Shown piece after piece: positions 25,172 to 34,110 of a stretch of DNA of 64,000 bases; within the stretch, counting starts at the first letter, position 1, and each line of letters starts with the position of its first letter. Origin of the DNA: Streptomyces sp. NBC_01485 (GTDB lineage Bacteria > Actinomycetota > Actinomycetes > Streptomycetales > Streptomycetaceae). The notes under the pieces are model-generated. The model was not told where the DNA came from. It made no database searches and saw nothing but the letters and a program-made list of their open reading frames with translations. Both the position numbers and the translations under genes were made by a program. Location: positions 6,014,001 to 6,078,000 of the forward strand of contig NZ_CP109435.1 in NCBI RefSeq assembly GCF_036227125.1, written 5' to 3'.

Positions 25172-26326
25172 ATGAGCGACAGGCACATCAGTCAGCATTT
25201 CGAGACCCTCGCGATCCACGCGGGCAACACCGCCGATCCCCTGACCGGCGCGGTCGTCCCGCCGATCTACCAGGTCTCGACCTACAAGCAGGACGGCGTC
25301 GGCGGCCTGCGCGGCGGCTACGAGTACAGCCGCAGCGCCAACCCGACCAGGACCGCCCTGGAGGAGAACCTCGCGGCCCTCGAGGGCGGCCGCCGAGGCC
25401 TCGCGTTCGCTTCCGGACTGGCGGCCGAGGACTGCCTGTTGCGTACGCTGCTCAGCCCCGGCGACCACGTGGTCATCCCGAACGACGCCTACGGCGGCAC
25501 GTTCCGCCTCTTCGCGAAGGTCGTCGCCCGCTGGGGCGTCGAGTGGTCGGTCGCCGACACCAGCGACCTCGCCGCCGTACGGGCCGCGATCACCCCGAAG
25601 ACCAAGGTCGTGTGGGTGGAGACCCCCTCCAACCCGCTCCTCGGCATCACCGACATCGCCGCCGTCGCCCAGGTCGCCCGGGACGCCGGCGCCCGCCTCG
25701 TCGTCGACAACACCTTCGCCACGCCGTACCTGCAGCAGCCGCTGGCGCTCGGCGCGGACGTCGTCGTGCACTCCCTGACCAAGTACATGGGCGGCCACTC
25801 CGACGTCGTCGGCGGCGCGCTGGTCACCGCCGACGCGGAACTCGGCGAGGAACTGGCGTACCACCAGAACGCGATGGGCGCGGTCGCCGGGCCCTTCGAC
25901 TCCTGGCTGGTGCTGCGCGGCGCCAAGACGCTGCCGGTGCGCATGGACCGGCACAGCGCGAACGCCACCAAGGTCGCCGACATGCTGACCCGGCACGCGC
26001 GCGTGACGAACGTGCTCTACCCGGGCCTGCCGGAGCACCCCGGTCACGAGGTCGCCGCCAAGCAGATGCGGGCCTTCGGCGGCATGATCTCCTTCCAGGT
26101 CACCGGGGGCGAGGAGGCGGCCGTCGAGGTCTGCAACCGCGCCAAGGTGTTCACCCTCGGCGAGTCGCTGGGCGGCGTCGAGTCCCTCATCGAGCACCCG
26201 GGGCGCATGACGCACGCGTCCGTGGCCGGTTCGGCGCTGGAGGTGCCCGGCGACCTCGTGCGGCTGTCCGTGGGCATCGAGAACGTCGACGATCTCCTCG
26301 AGGACCTCCAGCAGGCCCTCGGTTAG
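25172..26326 (+). CDS. metB: Cystathionine gamma-synthase/lyase family enzyme
   Basis: A 384-residue PLP enzyme of the Cys/Met metabolism family. The cofactor lysine is Lys204 in HSLTKYMGGHSD. The YEYSRSANPTR block near residue 46 (phosphate-binding Tyr and Arg) and the WVETPSNPLL block near 149 are intact. Family members make cystathionine from O-succinyl- or O-acetylhomoserine and cysteine, or cleave it. Sequence alone does not decide between synthase, gamma-lyase or both, though actinobacterial proteins of this type are usually called MetB. The ATG at 25172 is the first start that gives the conserved N-terminus (MSDRHISQHFETLAIHAGN). Confidence 0.93.
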   Translation: MSDRHISQHFETLAIHAGNTADPLTGAVVPPIYQVSTYKQDGVGGLRGGYEYSRSANPTRTALEENLAALEGGRRGLAFASGLAAEDCLLRTLLSPGDHVVIPNDAYGGTFRLFAKVVARWGVEWSVADTSDLAAVRAAITPKTKVVWVETPSNPLLGITDIAAVAQVARDAGARLVVDNTFATPYLQQPLALGADVVVHSLTKYMGGHSDVVGGALVTADAELGEELAYHQNAMGAVAGPFDSWLVLRGAKTLPVRMDRHSANATKVADMLTRHARVTNVLYPGLPEHPGHEVAAKQMRAFGGMISFQVTGGEEAAVEVCNRAKVFTLGESLGGVESLIEHPGRMTHASVAGSALEVPGDLVRLSVGIENVDDLLEDLQQALG

Positions 26327-26390
26327 ACACAGGCAGGCCCTCGGTCAGGCAACAGGCCCCAACAGGCCCTGGCCTGACGGCCGCCGGTGC

Positions 26391-26639
26391 CTACCAGTCG
26401 GTGAGCGGTGGAGTCGTCTGCGACGGCGGCTCCACCCAGGGCTGGGCCACCACCGCCCAGACCACGAACGCCACGGTCGCCGCGCACAGCAGCACCCACA
26501 GCAGCCGCCGGGCGATCGTGCGGCGGCGCAGCATGCGACTGCCGCGGCGTACGACGTCCGCGTGGAGCTCCGCCGGCACGCGCGGCGGCGTCCGCTCCAT
26601 GATCTGTCGGACGGCGGCCTCCCGCTCGGGCCGGTTCAC
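26391..26639 (-). CDS. Small single-span membrane protein downstream of sigma-like factor
   Basis: An 82-residue protein with a charged N-terminal helix (about 1-35), a basic RMLRRRTIARR stretch and one membrane segment (about 47-66), then a short Pro/Thr tail outside. The GTG start overlaps the stop of the sigma-like gene (GTGA), so the two are translationally coupled. Size, topology and coupling fit a small anti-sigma-like or accessory protein, but I see no zinc motif (HxxxCxxC), so this is only a suggestion. Confidence 0.68.
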   Translation of the reverse strand: MNRPEREAAVRQIMERTPPRVPAELHADVVRRGSRMLRRRTIARRLLWVLLCAATVAFVVWAVVAQPWVEPPSQTTPPLTDW

Positions 26640-27166
26640 GAGGCCGCCGCCTTCGCCCGGCGTACCGCGGGCGCCGGTCCGCGCGGCGGATGCAGCAGCG
26701 TCGCCGTCGCCCGGTCGCAGACCGCGTGGACACGTTCCGTCGGCAGCCCGAGCAGGGCCGCCACCTGCTCGTCGGCGACGCCCTCGTACAGCCTCAGGAC
26801 CACGATCAGACGCTCCTGGGGAGTGAGCCGCGCCAGGGGTGCGCCGGGGGCGGAGTGCGGGCGCGCGCGGGCCAGGGGCAGCGCGTCGTACCACTGCCAC
26901 GCGTACTGGTGCCACGCCTCGTGCGCGAAGCGGGTGGCCAGATACTCGCGGGCACGGTTGTAGGGGTCCTCGCCGCGCAGCCGGTCCCAGCACGCGTACG
27001 TGCGCGCGAGGGCGAGCGTCAGCAGCCGGCACGCGCGCGGGTTGTCGCCGGGCACCTCCGCCGTGAGCAGGGTGGCAGCGTGCAGCAGCCGGCCGCCCGC
27101 GCCCGCGACGAACGCCTCGAACTCCCGGGCCCGGCGGGCTTCCTGGGCCGCACGCCTGTCTCGCAC
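26636..27166 (-). CDS. Sigma-70-like RNA polymerase factor (ECF-like)
   Basis: A 176-residue protein. The N-terminal half resembles degenerate sigma region 2 (ACRLLTLALARTYACWDRL and YLATRFAHEAW), and the C-terminal half has a clear region 4 helix-turn-helix: LTPQERLIVVLRLYEGVADEQVAALLGLPTE. The region 2 core looks weak, so promoter melting may be altered. The GTG at 27166 has GGGAGG six bases upstream and is preferred over the ATG at 27223. It is coupled to a small membrane protein. The gap to the MarR gene (27167-27372) holds only a CCACGCGCGCGTGG self-complementary run and no gene. Confidence 0.75.
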   Translation of the reverse strand: MRDRRAAQEARRAREFEAFVAGAGGRLLHAATLLTAEVPGDNPRACRLLTLALARTYACWDRLRGEDPYNRAREYLATRFAHEAWHQYAWQWYDALPLARARPHSAPGAPLARLTPQERLIVVLRLYEGVADEQVAALLGLPTERVHAVCDRATATLLHPPRGPAPAVRRAKAAAS

Positions 27167-27372
27167 ACCGAGCCTCCCGCCTGACGGCGTCCCCCTGGCC
27201 CCTGGACGGCCATGGGTCGCCATGGGGGAGCCATGGGACGGCCATCTGTCCCGGTCTCATATGAGGCCAGGGGTGGGCTTTCGGTCAAGAGCCGCGCACG
27301 CCCGCCGGAAAGTCGTCGTAAGGCCGCAGGGAAACCGTCGGCCGCGCCACGCGCGCGTGGGGGCTTCGACGC

Positions 27373-27900
27373 TCAGGACGTGGTCGGTGACGGCTCCGTG
27401 CCCGCTACGCCGTGCGTCGCCATCCGGGAGGACAGCGCGGTGTTGAAGCGGGTGAGGAGATCACAGAACGTCTCGCGCTCGTCCGGTGCCCACTCGTCCG
27501 TCAGCTCGGCCATCAACTGCCGCCGGGAGGAGCGGACCTCCTCGAGACGCGACTGCCCGCGCGGGGACAGCTGGAGCACCACGGCCCGCCCGTCCTCGGG
27601 GTGCGAGGTCCGCTTGACCAGGCCGGTGTCGACGAGCGGAGCCACCTGCCGGGTGACCGTCGACGAGTCGATGCCCATGCTCGCGGCGAGCGCCTTGACG
27701 CCCATCGGGCCTTCCTTGTCGAGGCGGTTGAGCAGCAGGTACGCGGCGCGGTCCATGGAGTTGCGGACCTGCCCGACACCGCCGAGCCGGGTCTGTTCGG
27801 CACGGCGTGCGAACACCGCGACCTCGTGCTGCAGCGTGTCGAGGAGACCGGTGTCACCGACGGTCGTCATGTCCATCGACATTTCAGGTGTTGTGGGCAT
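27373..27900 (-). CDS. MarR-family transcriptional regulator
   Basis: A 175-residue protein with the MarR winged helix. The recognition region GPMGVKALAASMGIDSSTVTRQV lies near residues 64-86, and the wing (SHPEDGRAVVLQLSPRG) near 99-115. Flanking helices form the dimer interface. It is divergent to ilvA with a 145-base gap, so it may control itself and possibly ilvA. No cysteine pair for redox sensing is visible. The start is the first ATG at 27900; two other ATGs follow within 12 codons. Confidence 0.88.
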   Translation of the reverse strand: MPTTPEMSMDMTTVGDTGLLDTLQHEVAVFARRAEQTRLGGVGQVRNSMDRAAYLLLNRLDKEGPMGVKALAASMGIDSSTVTRQVAPLVDTGLVKRTSHPEDGRAVVLQLSPRGQSRLEEVRSSRRQLMAELTDEWAPDERETFCDLLTRFNTALSSRMATHGVAGTEPSPTTS

Positions 27901-27913
27901 GGCCGGGGGCTCA

Positions 27914-27923
27914 CTTCATGAAG
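27914..27923. promoter_or_regulatory. CTTCATGAAG palindrome upstream of the MarR gene
   Basis: A perfect 10-base, AT-richer palindrome 13 bases before the MarR start, in the position expected of an autoregulatory site. Confidence 0.35.
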
Positions 27924-28045
27924 GGGCTGCTGGAATGGGGGACAGAGTACGCGGCCGGAAGGCGGGTCGTACCGGCGCTGCGGAAACCGGTCCCGGAGGT
28001 TGGTCACAGCGGCCGTTCCCGCCTGTGAACTGCGATGCTGGAGTC

Positions 28046-29275
28046 ATGAGCTACAGCACGGCCGACTCCTTGCGCCGCGTCACCCTCGACGATGTGCGCG
28101 GCGCCCAGAAGATGCTGTCGGGTGTGGCGCGGGTGACCGCGATGGAGGGCAGCAGGCACCTGTCCCAGTTGGTCGGCGCGCCGGTCCACTTCAAGTGCGA
28201 GAACCTCCAGCGGACGGGATCGTTCAAGCTGCGCGGCGCGTACGTCCGGATCGCCGGGCTGCTGGCGGAGGAGCGGGCCGCCGGGGTCGTCGCGGCGAGC
28301 GCGGGCAACCACGCGCAGGGCGTGGCGCTGGCGTCGAGGGTGCTGGGCGTGCGGTCCACGGTGTTCATGCCCAAGGGCGCCCCGCTGCCGAAGATCAGCG
28401 CCACCCGCGAGTACGGCGCGGAGGTGCGTCTGCACGGCCAGGTGGTCGACGAGACGCTGGTCGCGGCGCAGGAGTACGCGGCCGGGACGGGCGCGGTGTT
28501 CATCCACCCCTTCGACCACCCCGACGTCATCGCCGGGCAGGGCACGGTCGGCCTGGAGATCCTGGAGCAGTGCCCGGAGGTGCGCACGATCGTCGTCGGG
28601 ATCGGCGGCGGCGGTCTGGCCGCGGGCATCGCGGTCGCGGTGAAGGCGCTGCGGCCGGACGTGCGGATCGTCGGCGTGCAGGCGGCGGGGGCCGCGGCGT
28701 ACCCGCCCTCGCTGGCGGCAGGGCGGCCGGTGTCGATCAAGACCCCGGCGACGATGGCCGACGGCATCAAGGTCGGCCGGCCCGGTGACGTGCCGTTCGC
28801 CCTCATCGGCGAGCTGGTCGACGAGGTGCGCACGGTGACGGAGGACGAGTTGTCCACCGCGCTGCTGCTGTGCCTGGAGCGGGCCAAGCTGGTCGTCGAA
28901 CCGGCCGGGGCGAGCCCGGTGGCCGCGCTGCTGAGCGACCCCGGCGCCTTCGAGGGCCCGGTCGTCGCGGTGCTGTCCGGAGGCAACGTCGATCCGGTGC
29001 TGATGCAGCGGGTGCTGCGGCACGGCATGGCGGCGCAGGGCCGCTACCAGGCCGTTCGTCTGCGTCTGACGGACCGGCCGGGCGCCCTCGCGACGCTGCT
29101 CGGGGTGTTGTCAGTGGTCGACGCCAACGTTCTCGACGTGAGTCATGTGCGGACCGATCCCCGGCTCGGACTGACCGAGGCGGAGGTCGAGCTGCACCTG
29201 GAGACGAAGGGGCCGGTGCACTGCACCGAGGTCGGCCGAGCCCTGCGCGACGCCGGTTACATCGTCATCGACTGA
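28046..29275 (+). CDS. ilvA: Threonine ammonia-lyase (threonine dehydratase) with ACT domain
   Basis: A 409-residue PLP enzyme that converts L-threonine to 2-oxobutanoate and ammonia. Cofactor lysine is Lys61 in GSFKLRGAY. The phosphate-binding glycine loop is IGGGGLAAG near residue 192, and the SAGNHAQGVA block near 88 is intact. A C-terminal ACT-like domain (about 332-405, RLRLTDRPGALATLLGVL) gives allosteric control. The single short ACT domain, rather than the long double domain of E. coli IlvA, suggests a catabolic or differently regulated enzyme. The ATG at 28046 follows a weak GGAG. Confidence 0.93.
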   Translation: MSYSTADSLRRVTLDDVRGAQKMLSGVARVTAMEGSRHLSQLVGAPVHFKCENLQRTGSFKLRGAYVRIAGLLAEERAAGVVAASAGNHAQGVALASRVLGVRSTVFMPKGAPLPKISATREYGAEVRLHGQVVDETLVAAQEYAAGTGAVFIHPFDHPDVIAGQGTVGLEILEQCPEVRTIVVGIGGGGLAAGIAVAVKALRPDVRIVGVQAAGAAAYPPSLAAGRPVSIKTPATMADGIKVGRPGDVPFALIGELVDEVRTVTEDELSTALLLCLERAKLVVEPAGASPVAALLSDPGAFEGPVVAVLSGGNVDPVLMQRVLRHGMAAQGRYQAVRLRLTDRPGALATLLGVLSVVDANVLDVSHVRTDPRLGLTEAEVELHLETKGPVHCTEVGRALRDAGYIVID

Positions 29276-29306
29276 GGTCGCCGCACAGCTCAGAGCCCTG
29301 TTCGTC

Positions 29307-29347
29307 ACTCGTTCGAGTAAGTCCGTTGTGAGTCGCGATACATCGCG
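29307..29347. promoter_or_regulatory. Two inverted repeats upstream of the DrrAB-type exporter
   Basis: ACTCG-TT-CGAGT (29307-29318) and CGCGAT-AC-ATCGCG (29334-29347) are perfect inverted repeats, 16 bases apart, about 100-140 bases before the exporter start. They are candidate operators. No regulator gene is adjacent. Confidence 0.45.
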
Positions 29348-29447
29348 TTATGGTGAGTCTCATGCCGCTCACTCCCGCCCCCATCGGGCGGAACGAAAAG
29401 TGCAAACCTAGGCTTTCCGAAGAATCCTCAACGACGTGGAGACCCAT

Positions 29448-30470
29448 ATGCCAGGCGCCATCTACGCCGAAGGCCTGGTGAAGACCTTCGGTGACGTAAA
29501 GGCTCTGGACGGCGTCGACCTCGACGTCCCACAGGGCACGGTCCTGGGCCTGCTCGGGCCGAACGGCGCGGGTAAGACCACCACGGTCCGCTGCCTCACC
29601 ACCCTGCTGCGCCCCGACCGAGGCCGGGCCGTGGTCGCCGGCCTCGACGTGCTCAAACACCCCAACGAAGTGCGCCGCTCGATCGGCCTGTCCGGCCAGT
29701 TCGCGGCGGTCGACGAATACCTCACCGGCCGCGAGAACCTCCAGATGGTCGGCCAGCTCTACCAGATGAAGTCCGGCGCGGCGAAGGCCAGGGCCGGCGA
29801 GCTGCTCGACCAGTTCGACCTCGCGGACGCCGCCGACCGCACCGCCAAGACGTACTCCGGAGGCATGCGCCGCCGCCTCGACCTGGCCGCGGCGCTGGTC
29901 GTCTCACCGCCCGTGATGTTCATGGACGAGCCGACGACCGGCCTCGACCCGCGCAACCGCCAACTGCTGTGGGAGGTCATCAAGCGACTCGTCTCCGGCG
30001 GTACGACGCTGCTGCTGACCACCCAGTACCTCGAAGAGGCCGACCACCTCGCGCACGACATAGCGGTCGTCGACCACGGCCGCGTCATCGCCCGCGGCAC
30101 CTCCGACCAGCTCAAGGCCCGCACCGGCGGCGAGCGGGTGGAGGTCGTGGTGCACAACCGCGAGCACATCACCACCGCCGCGGAGGTGCTGACCGGCTTC
30201 GGCAAGGGCGAGACGACGGTCGAGCAGCACACCCGCAAGCTCACCGTGCCCGTCTCCGGCGGCGCGAAGCTCCTCGCCGAGGTCATCCGCGAGCTCGACA
30301 CCCGCGGCATAGAGATAGACGACATAGGCCTGCGCCGCCCGACCCTCGACGACGTCTTCCTGTCCCTGACAGGACACGTGGCCGAGGCGAAGGCCGACGA
30401 GAACGAAGAGATCGAAGAGAACGCAAAGGACCGACGCAACGGACCGAGCGAGAGGAAGACCGCCAAGTGA
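29448..30470 (+). CDS. Daunorubicin-resistance type (DrrA) ABC transporter ATPase
   Basis: A 340-residue ATPase of the DrrA branch. Walker A is GPNGAGKTT near residue 40, signature YSGGMRRR near 141, Walker B VMFMDEPT near 162, and the switch region is TTQYLEEAD. The C-terminal extension of about 120 residues, including the RRPTLDDVFLSLTG block, is typical of DrrA. The last 30 residues are charged and disordered. With the permease it should export a hydrophobic small molecule. GGAG lies seven bases before the ATG at 29448. Confidence 0.92.
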   Translation: MPGAIYAEGLVKTFGDVKALDGVDLDVPQGTVLGLLGPNGAGKTTTVRCLTTLLRPDRGRAVVAGLDVLKHPNEVRRSIGLSGQFAAVDEYLTGRENLQMVGQLYQMKSGAAKARAGELLDQFDLADAADRTAKTYSGGMRRRLDLAAALVVSPPVMFMDEPTTGLDPRNRQLLWEVIKRLVSGGTTLLLTTQYLEEADHLAHDIAVVDHGRVIARGTSDQLKARTGGERVEVVVHNREHITTAAEVLTGFGKGETTVEQHTRKLTVPVSGGAKLLAEVIRELDTRGIEIDDIGLRRPTLDDVFLSLTGHVAEAKADENEEIEENAKDRRNGPSERKTAK

Positions 30471-31330
30471 GTGCCATCACCGACGCCGTACGCGGCGCGG
30501 CGCCCAAGCCCGCCCACCCACTCGGCCAGTCCGTCCGCGACTCGCTGGTCGTTGCAAAGCGCAACTTGATTCGTATGTCCCGCATCCCGGAAATGGTCAT
30601 TTTCGGTCTCATCCAGCCGATCATGTTCGTGGTGCTGTTCACCTACGTGTTCGGCGGCTCCATGCAGATCGGCGGCAGCACGAGCGCCACCGACTACACG
30701 AACTTCCTGATGGCCGGCATCTTCGCGCAGACCGTCACCTTCGCCACCGCCGGTGCCGGCGCGGGCATAGCCGACGACATGCACAAGGGCCTCATCGACC
30801 GGTTCCGCTCCCTGCCCATGGCGCGCGGCGCGGTGCTCACCGGCCGGACCCTCGCCGACCTCGTGCAGACGGCGCTCACCCTGCTGGTGCTGGCGGTCGT
30901 CGCCGTCCTGGTCGGCTGGCGGGTCGGCTCCGACGGCAACACCAACGCCGGACGGGTCCTGGCCGCCTTCGGCCTGCTGCTCCTGCTCGGGTACGCGTTC
31001 ACCTGGATCGGCGCCCTGATAGGCCTGAGCGTCCGCACCCCCGAGGCGGCCACCTCCGGCGGGCTGATCTGGCTCTTCCCGGTGACGTTCATATCCAACG
31101 CGTTCGTCGACACCAGCAACATGACGCCCTGGCTGCGGCACATCGCCGAGTGGAACCCGTTCAGCGCCACCGTCCAGGCGTGCCGGGTGCTCTTCGCCAA
31201 CCCCGGCCAGTCGACGTCCGACGCCTGGCCCATGCAGCACCCGGTGTGGGCCTCGCTGATCTACTCGGTGCTGATCGTCCTGATCTTCCGGACGCTGGCG
31301 GTCCGCAAGTACCGCTCGGCCACGGCATGA
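30467..31330 (+). CDS. DrrB-type ABC-2 transporter permease
   Basis: A 287-residue ABC-2 permease with about six membrane segments, starting near residue 40. The amphipathic stretch KRNLIRMSRIPEMV precedes the first span, and the DMHKGLIDRFRSLPMAR loop matches the DrrB family. The GTG at 30467 overlaps the ATPase stop (GTGA), so the subunits are translationally coupled. It is the second gene of a two-gene exporter operon ending in a strong hairpin. Confidence 0.9.
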   Translation: MSAITDAVRGAAPKPAHPLGQSVRDSLVVAKRNLIRMSRIPEMVIFGLIQPIMFVVLFTYVFGGSMQIGGSTSATDYTNFLMAGIFAQTVTFATAGAGAGIADDMHKGLIDRFRSLPMARGAVLTGRTLADLVQTALTLLVLAVVAVLVGWRVGSDGNTNAGRVLAAFGLLLLLGYAFTWIGALIGLSVRTPEAATSGGLIWLFPVTFISNAFVDTSNMTPWLRHIAEWNPFSATVQACRVLFANPGQSTSDAWPMQHPVWASLIYSVLIVLIFRTLAVRKYRSATA

Positions 31331-31335
31331 CGAAA

Positions 31336-31362
31336 CCCCCGGCGCTCTGGGGGCGCCGGGGG
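31336..31362 (+). terminator. Hairpin after the DrrAB-type operon
   Basis: A perfect 10-bp stem (CCCCCGGCGC with GCGCCGGGGG) closes a seven-base loop, five bases beyond the permease stop. After it, 31370-31460 holds short imperfect direct repeats of the type AGGAACAGGAAGTCC. Confidence 0.75.
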
Positions 31363-31468
31363 CTCGTCCGGAAGTCCGGAACAGGCAGTCCCAGGAACAG
31401 GCAGCCCAGGAACAGGAAGTCCGGGAGCATGAAGTCCGGGAAAGGGAACGTCCAGGAAGGAAGGGGGC

Positions 31469-31969
31469 TCAGCCGCTGTAGGGCACGGCCGTGAGGATGC
31501 GTACGGAGGCCTTCTTGCCGTTCGGCAGCTCGTACTCCGCGTCCTCACCCACCTTGTGACCGATCACGCCGGTGCCCAGGGGGGACTGCGGCGAGTAGGT
31601 CTCGACGTCGGAGCTCGCGTACTCGCGCGAGGCGAGCAGGAACGTCATGGTGTCGTCCTCGTCACCGTCGAAGGCGATCGTCACGACCATGCCGGGGGCC
31701 ACTTCGCCGTCCGTGGAAACGGGGGCCTCGCCGACCTGGGCGTTCTCGAGAAGCTGGGTCAGCTGGCGCACACGGAGCTCCTGCTTGCCCTGCTCCTCCT
31801 TGGCCGCGTGGTACCCACCGTTCTCGCGCAGGTCCCCCTCCTCGCGCGCGGCCGCGATCTTGGCGGCGATCTCCGTGCGCGCAGGACCAGTAAGGTACTC
31901 AAGCTCGACCTTGAGCTTGTTGTACGCCTCCTGGGTCAGCCAGGTGACGGACTCGCTGGTCTGGGTCAC
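31469..31969 (-). CDS. greA: Transcript cleavage factor GreA
   Basis: A 166-residue protein. The N-terminal coiled coil (about 10-75) carries the acidic tip EEGDLRENGGYHAAKE, where Asp and Glu position metal in the RNA polymerase active centre to stimulate cleavage of backtracked RNA. The C-terminal FKBP-like globule (about 85-160) ends in the SPLGTGVIGHKVGEDAEY block. The GTG start at 31969 has GAGGAG five bases upstream. The length is standard. It is likely its own transcription unit. Confidence 0.95.
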   Translation of the reverse strand: MTQTSESVTWLTQEAYNKLKVELEYLTGPARTEIAAKIAAAREEGDLRENGGYHAAKEEQGKQELRVRQLTQLLENAQVGEAPVSTDGEVAPGMVVTIAFDGDEDDTMTFLLASREYASSDVETYSPQSPLGTGVIGHKVGEDAEYELPNGKKASVRILTAVPYSG

Positions 31970-32130
31970 AGGTGCTCCTCGTCGGTACCGGGAATACAAG
32001 GCATCGCCCTACCCAGAAGCATGTTCCTCAGGTGATGGGCGAAACCACGAGCCTAACAATTCAGTGGCCGAAGGGGGAGGACATAAGCCCTCAGAAATAC
32101 GTCAACGCAGGTCAGCGTCTACGTATTGCG

Positions 32131-32532
32131 TCAGCCGGCGTGACAGCCGAGCAGCTCCGCCGTGGTGCCCCTCGCCGTCGTACGCAGCGTGACCACCTTG
32201 TCGATGCGCGTGTCCGCACCGGAGAAGCGGAAGTCCGCCCGGCCCACCTCGGCGCCGTCGGCGGCCTGCGAGCGGACCGTGCAGTAGCCGCTCGCACCCG
32301 AGTCCTTGCGGACCTCCAGGTGGAGTTCGACGGCCTCGTCCGAGGTGGCCTTGAAGGTGATGACCTCGGCGCTGATCTTGACCTGGCCGACGTAGTGGTA
32401 GGCGAAGTAACCCATCAGCGCGAGCAGCAGCGCGCCCAGCACGGCACCGGCGATCTTGAGCTTGTGGTCGGCGCGCTCGTCCGAGGAACGGCCGTAGCGG
32501 CCCTCGGGCAGTCGCGTGCTCGCCGTGCTCAT
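32131..32532 (-). CDS. DUF4307 membrane protein
   Basis: A 133-residue protein. Basic N-terminal tail (about 1-25), one membrane segment (about 27-47) and an extracytoplasmic domain of about 85 residues with two cysteines (SGYCTVRS and LLGCHAG) that could pair. This is the DUF4307 pattern, common next to mca in actinobacteria. GGGAGG lies eight bases before the ATG. It is divergent to mca with a 104-base gap. The function is unknown. Confidence 0.85.
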   Translation of the reverse strand: MSTASTRLPEGRYGRSSDERADHKLKIAGAVLGALLLALMGYFAYHYVGQVKISAEVITFKATSDEAVELHLEVRKDSGASGYCTVRSQAADGAEVGRADFRFSGADTRIDKVVTLRTTARGTTAELLGCHAG

Positions 32533-32636
32533 GATCGTCCTCCCGGCGCGGAATTATTCGCCCCCCGATTCGGTCACTATAGAAGCCTGCGATCGCGCCG
32601 GTTCACACCGGGCGCCGACTTACCGAGGATTGAGTC

Positions 32637-33518
32637 TTGACTGACCAGCTGCGACTGATGGCCGTCCACGCGCACCCCGACGACGAGTCGAGCAAGGGCG
32701 CGGCCACCATGGCGAAGTACGTGTCCGAGGGGGTGGACGTGCTGGTGGTGACCTGCACGGGTGGGGAGCGCGGCTCCATCCTCAATCCGAAGCTCCAGGG
32801 CGACAAGTACCTCGAGGAGCACATCCACGAGGTACGCAAGAAGGAGATGGACGAGGCCCGTGAGATCCTCGGCGTCAAGCAGGAGTGGCTCGGCTTCGTC
32901 GACTCCGGCCTGCCCGAGGGCGACCCGCTGCCGCCGCTGCCCGAGGGCTGCTTCGCCCTGGAGGACGTCGACCGGGCGGCCGGCGAGCTGGTGAAGCAGA
33001 TCCGCGCCTTCCGTCCCCAGGTGATCACCACCTACGACGAGAACGGCGGTTATCCGCACCCCGACCACATCATGACGTACAAGATCTCGATGGTGGCGTT
33101 CGAGAGCGCGGACGACGCCGAGAAGTACCCCGAGGCCGAGTTCGGGCCGGTGTACCGGCCGCTGAAGCTGTACTACAACCAGGGCTTCAACCGGCCGCGC
33201 ACCGAGGCGCTGCACCACGCGCTGCTCGACCGCGGCCTGGAGTCGCCCTACGGGGACTGGCTCAAGCGCTGGGAGGAGTTCGGCATGCACGATCGCACGC
33301 TCACCACGCATGTTCCGTGCGCCGACTTCTACGAGATCCGCGACAAGGCGCTGATCGCCCACGCCACGCAGATCGACCCCGACGGCGGCTGGTTCCGGGT
33401 GCCGATGGAGATCCAGAAGGAGGTCTGGCCGACGGAGGAGTACGAGCTCGCGAAGTCCCGCGTCGACATCTCCCTCCCCGAGGACGACCTCTTTGCGGGC
33501 ATCCGCGACAATGCCTGA
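32637..33518 (+). CDS. mca: Mycothiol S-conjugate amidase
   Basis: A 293-residue zinc amidase that cleaves mycothiol conjugates of toxins and antibiotics into a mercapturic acid and glucosaminyl-inositol. Zinc ligands are in HAHPDDE (residues about 11-17) and HPDH (near 142-145). The block TTYDENGGYPHPDHI is diagnostic of the Mca/MshB family, and the length matches Mca. The start is TTG at 32637 with GAGGA eight bases upstream, a rare start codon. The presence of mca shows that the host uses mycothiol. Confidence 0.95.
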   Translation: MTDQLRLMAVHAHPDDESSKGAATMAKYVSEGVDVLVVTCTGGERGSILNPKLQGDKYLEEHIHEVRKKEMDEAREILGVKQEWLGFVDSGLPEGDPLPPLPEGCFALEDVDRAAGELVKQIRAFRPQVITTYDENGGYPHPDHIMTYKISMVAFESADDAEKYPEAEFGPVYRPLKLYYNQGFNRPRTEALHHALLDRGLESPYGDWLKRWEEFGMHDRTLTTHVPCADFYEIRDKALIAHATQIDPDGGWFRVPMEIQKEVWPTEEYELAKSRVDISLPEDDLFAGIRDNA

Positions 33519-33519
33519 C

Positions 33520-33789
33520 ATGAGCGCAAGCGTGAGTCTGGCAATGACGCACCTCGTCCCCCTCGCCAAGGAGGTCGACGAGAACAAGGTCACTCCCGGC
33601 GTCCTCGGCTTCATCGTCTTCGCGGCGATGGCGGTGGCGGTGTGGGGCCTGATGAAGTCCATGAGCAAGCACATGGGCAAGGTCGACTTCAAGGAGCCGA
33701 CGAACACGGAGGAAGCCTCCGGCAAGGGGACCCCGGCGACTTCGGCGACTTCGGGGACCTCGGAGAAGGCCTCGCCCGCGAAGGGCTGA
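33520..33789 (+). CDS. Small membrane protein downstream of mca
   Basis: An 89-residue protein with one membrane segment (about 29-46, TPGVLGFIVFAAMAVAVWG) and a Thr/Ser/Lys-rich cytoplasmic tail. It follows mca with one base between stop and ATG, or overlaps it if the ATG at 33511 is used, so it is co-translated. The family is conserved after mca in actinobacteria, but its role is unknown. Confidence 0.75.
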   Translation: MSASVSLAMTHLVPLAKEVDENKVTPGVLGFIVFAAMAVAVWGLMKSMSKHMGKVDFKEPTNTEEASGKGTPATSATSGTSEKASPAKG

Positions 33790-33966
33790 ACGGCCGACCC
33801 CTGCTGCTGTCGACGGCCGTGAGCCCGGTCTGGCTCCGGCCGAGGCGGGCAGGGCCGGCCGGCAGCAGGCCGGCGGTATTGGCACCCCGGGCGCCCGTAC
33901 CCGGACCGGCGACTCCGTCGCGGGCGCGGTGCCGAACGGCGGAGACCCAGGGGGCTTCCCCGTGGA

Positions 33967-33998
33967 AATGTGACACTCTCCACTCGGAGTGTCACATT
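33967..33998. repeat. Palindrome with TGTGACACT core (dispersed family, copy B)
   Basis: AATGTGACACTC and its exact complement (33987-33998) flank an eight-base loop. It lies between the convergent small membrane gene and the STAND ATPase gene. The core equals that of the large palindrome at 13539-13602, with the outer arms lost. Confidence 0.8.
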
Positions 33999-34110
33999 TT
34001 CGCGCGCCATGTCCCCCTCCCCCTCCCCCTCCCCTCCTCGGCCGCTGGCACGCTCGCCTGCACCGGGCCGTAGGACGGGTTCGCCCGGCGGCCTCACCGT
34101 TGCCCTGGTC

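Noticed and set aside
27347..27360. CCACGCGCGCGTGG as terminator
   Set aside because: It is self-complementary but has no loop or tail, and alternating GC runs are common by chance here.
34000..34050. CCCTCC-rich run near 34010 as a functional repeat
   Set aside because: A short pyrimidine run after the palindrome with no symmetry or second copy.
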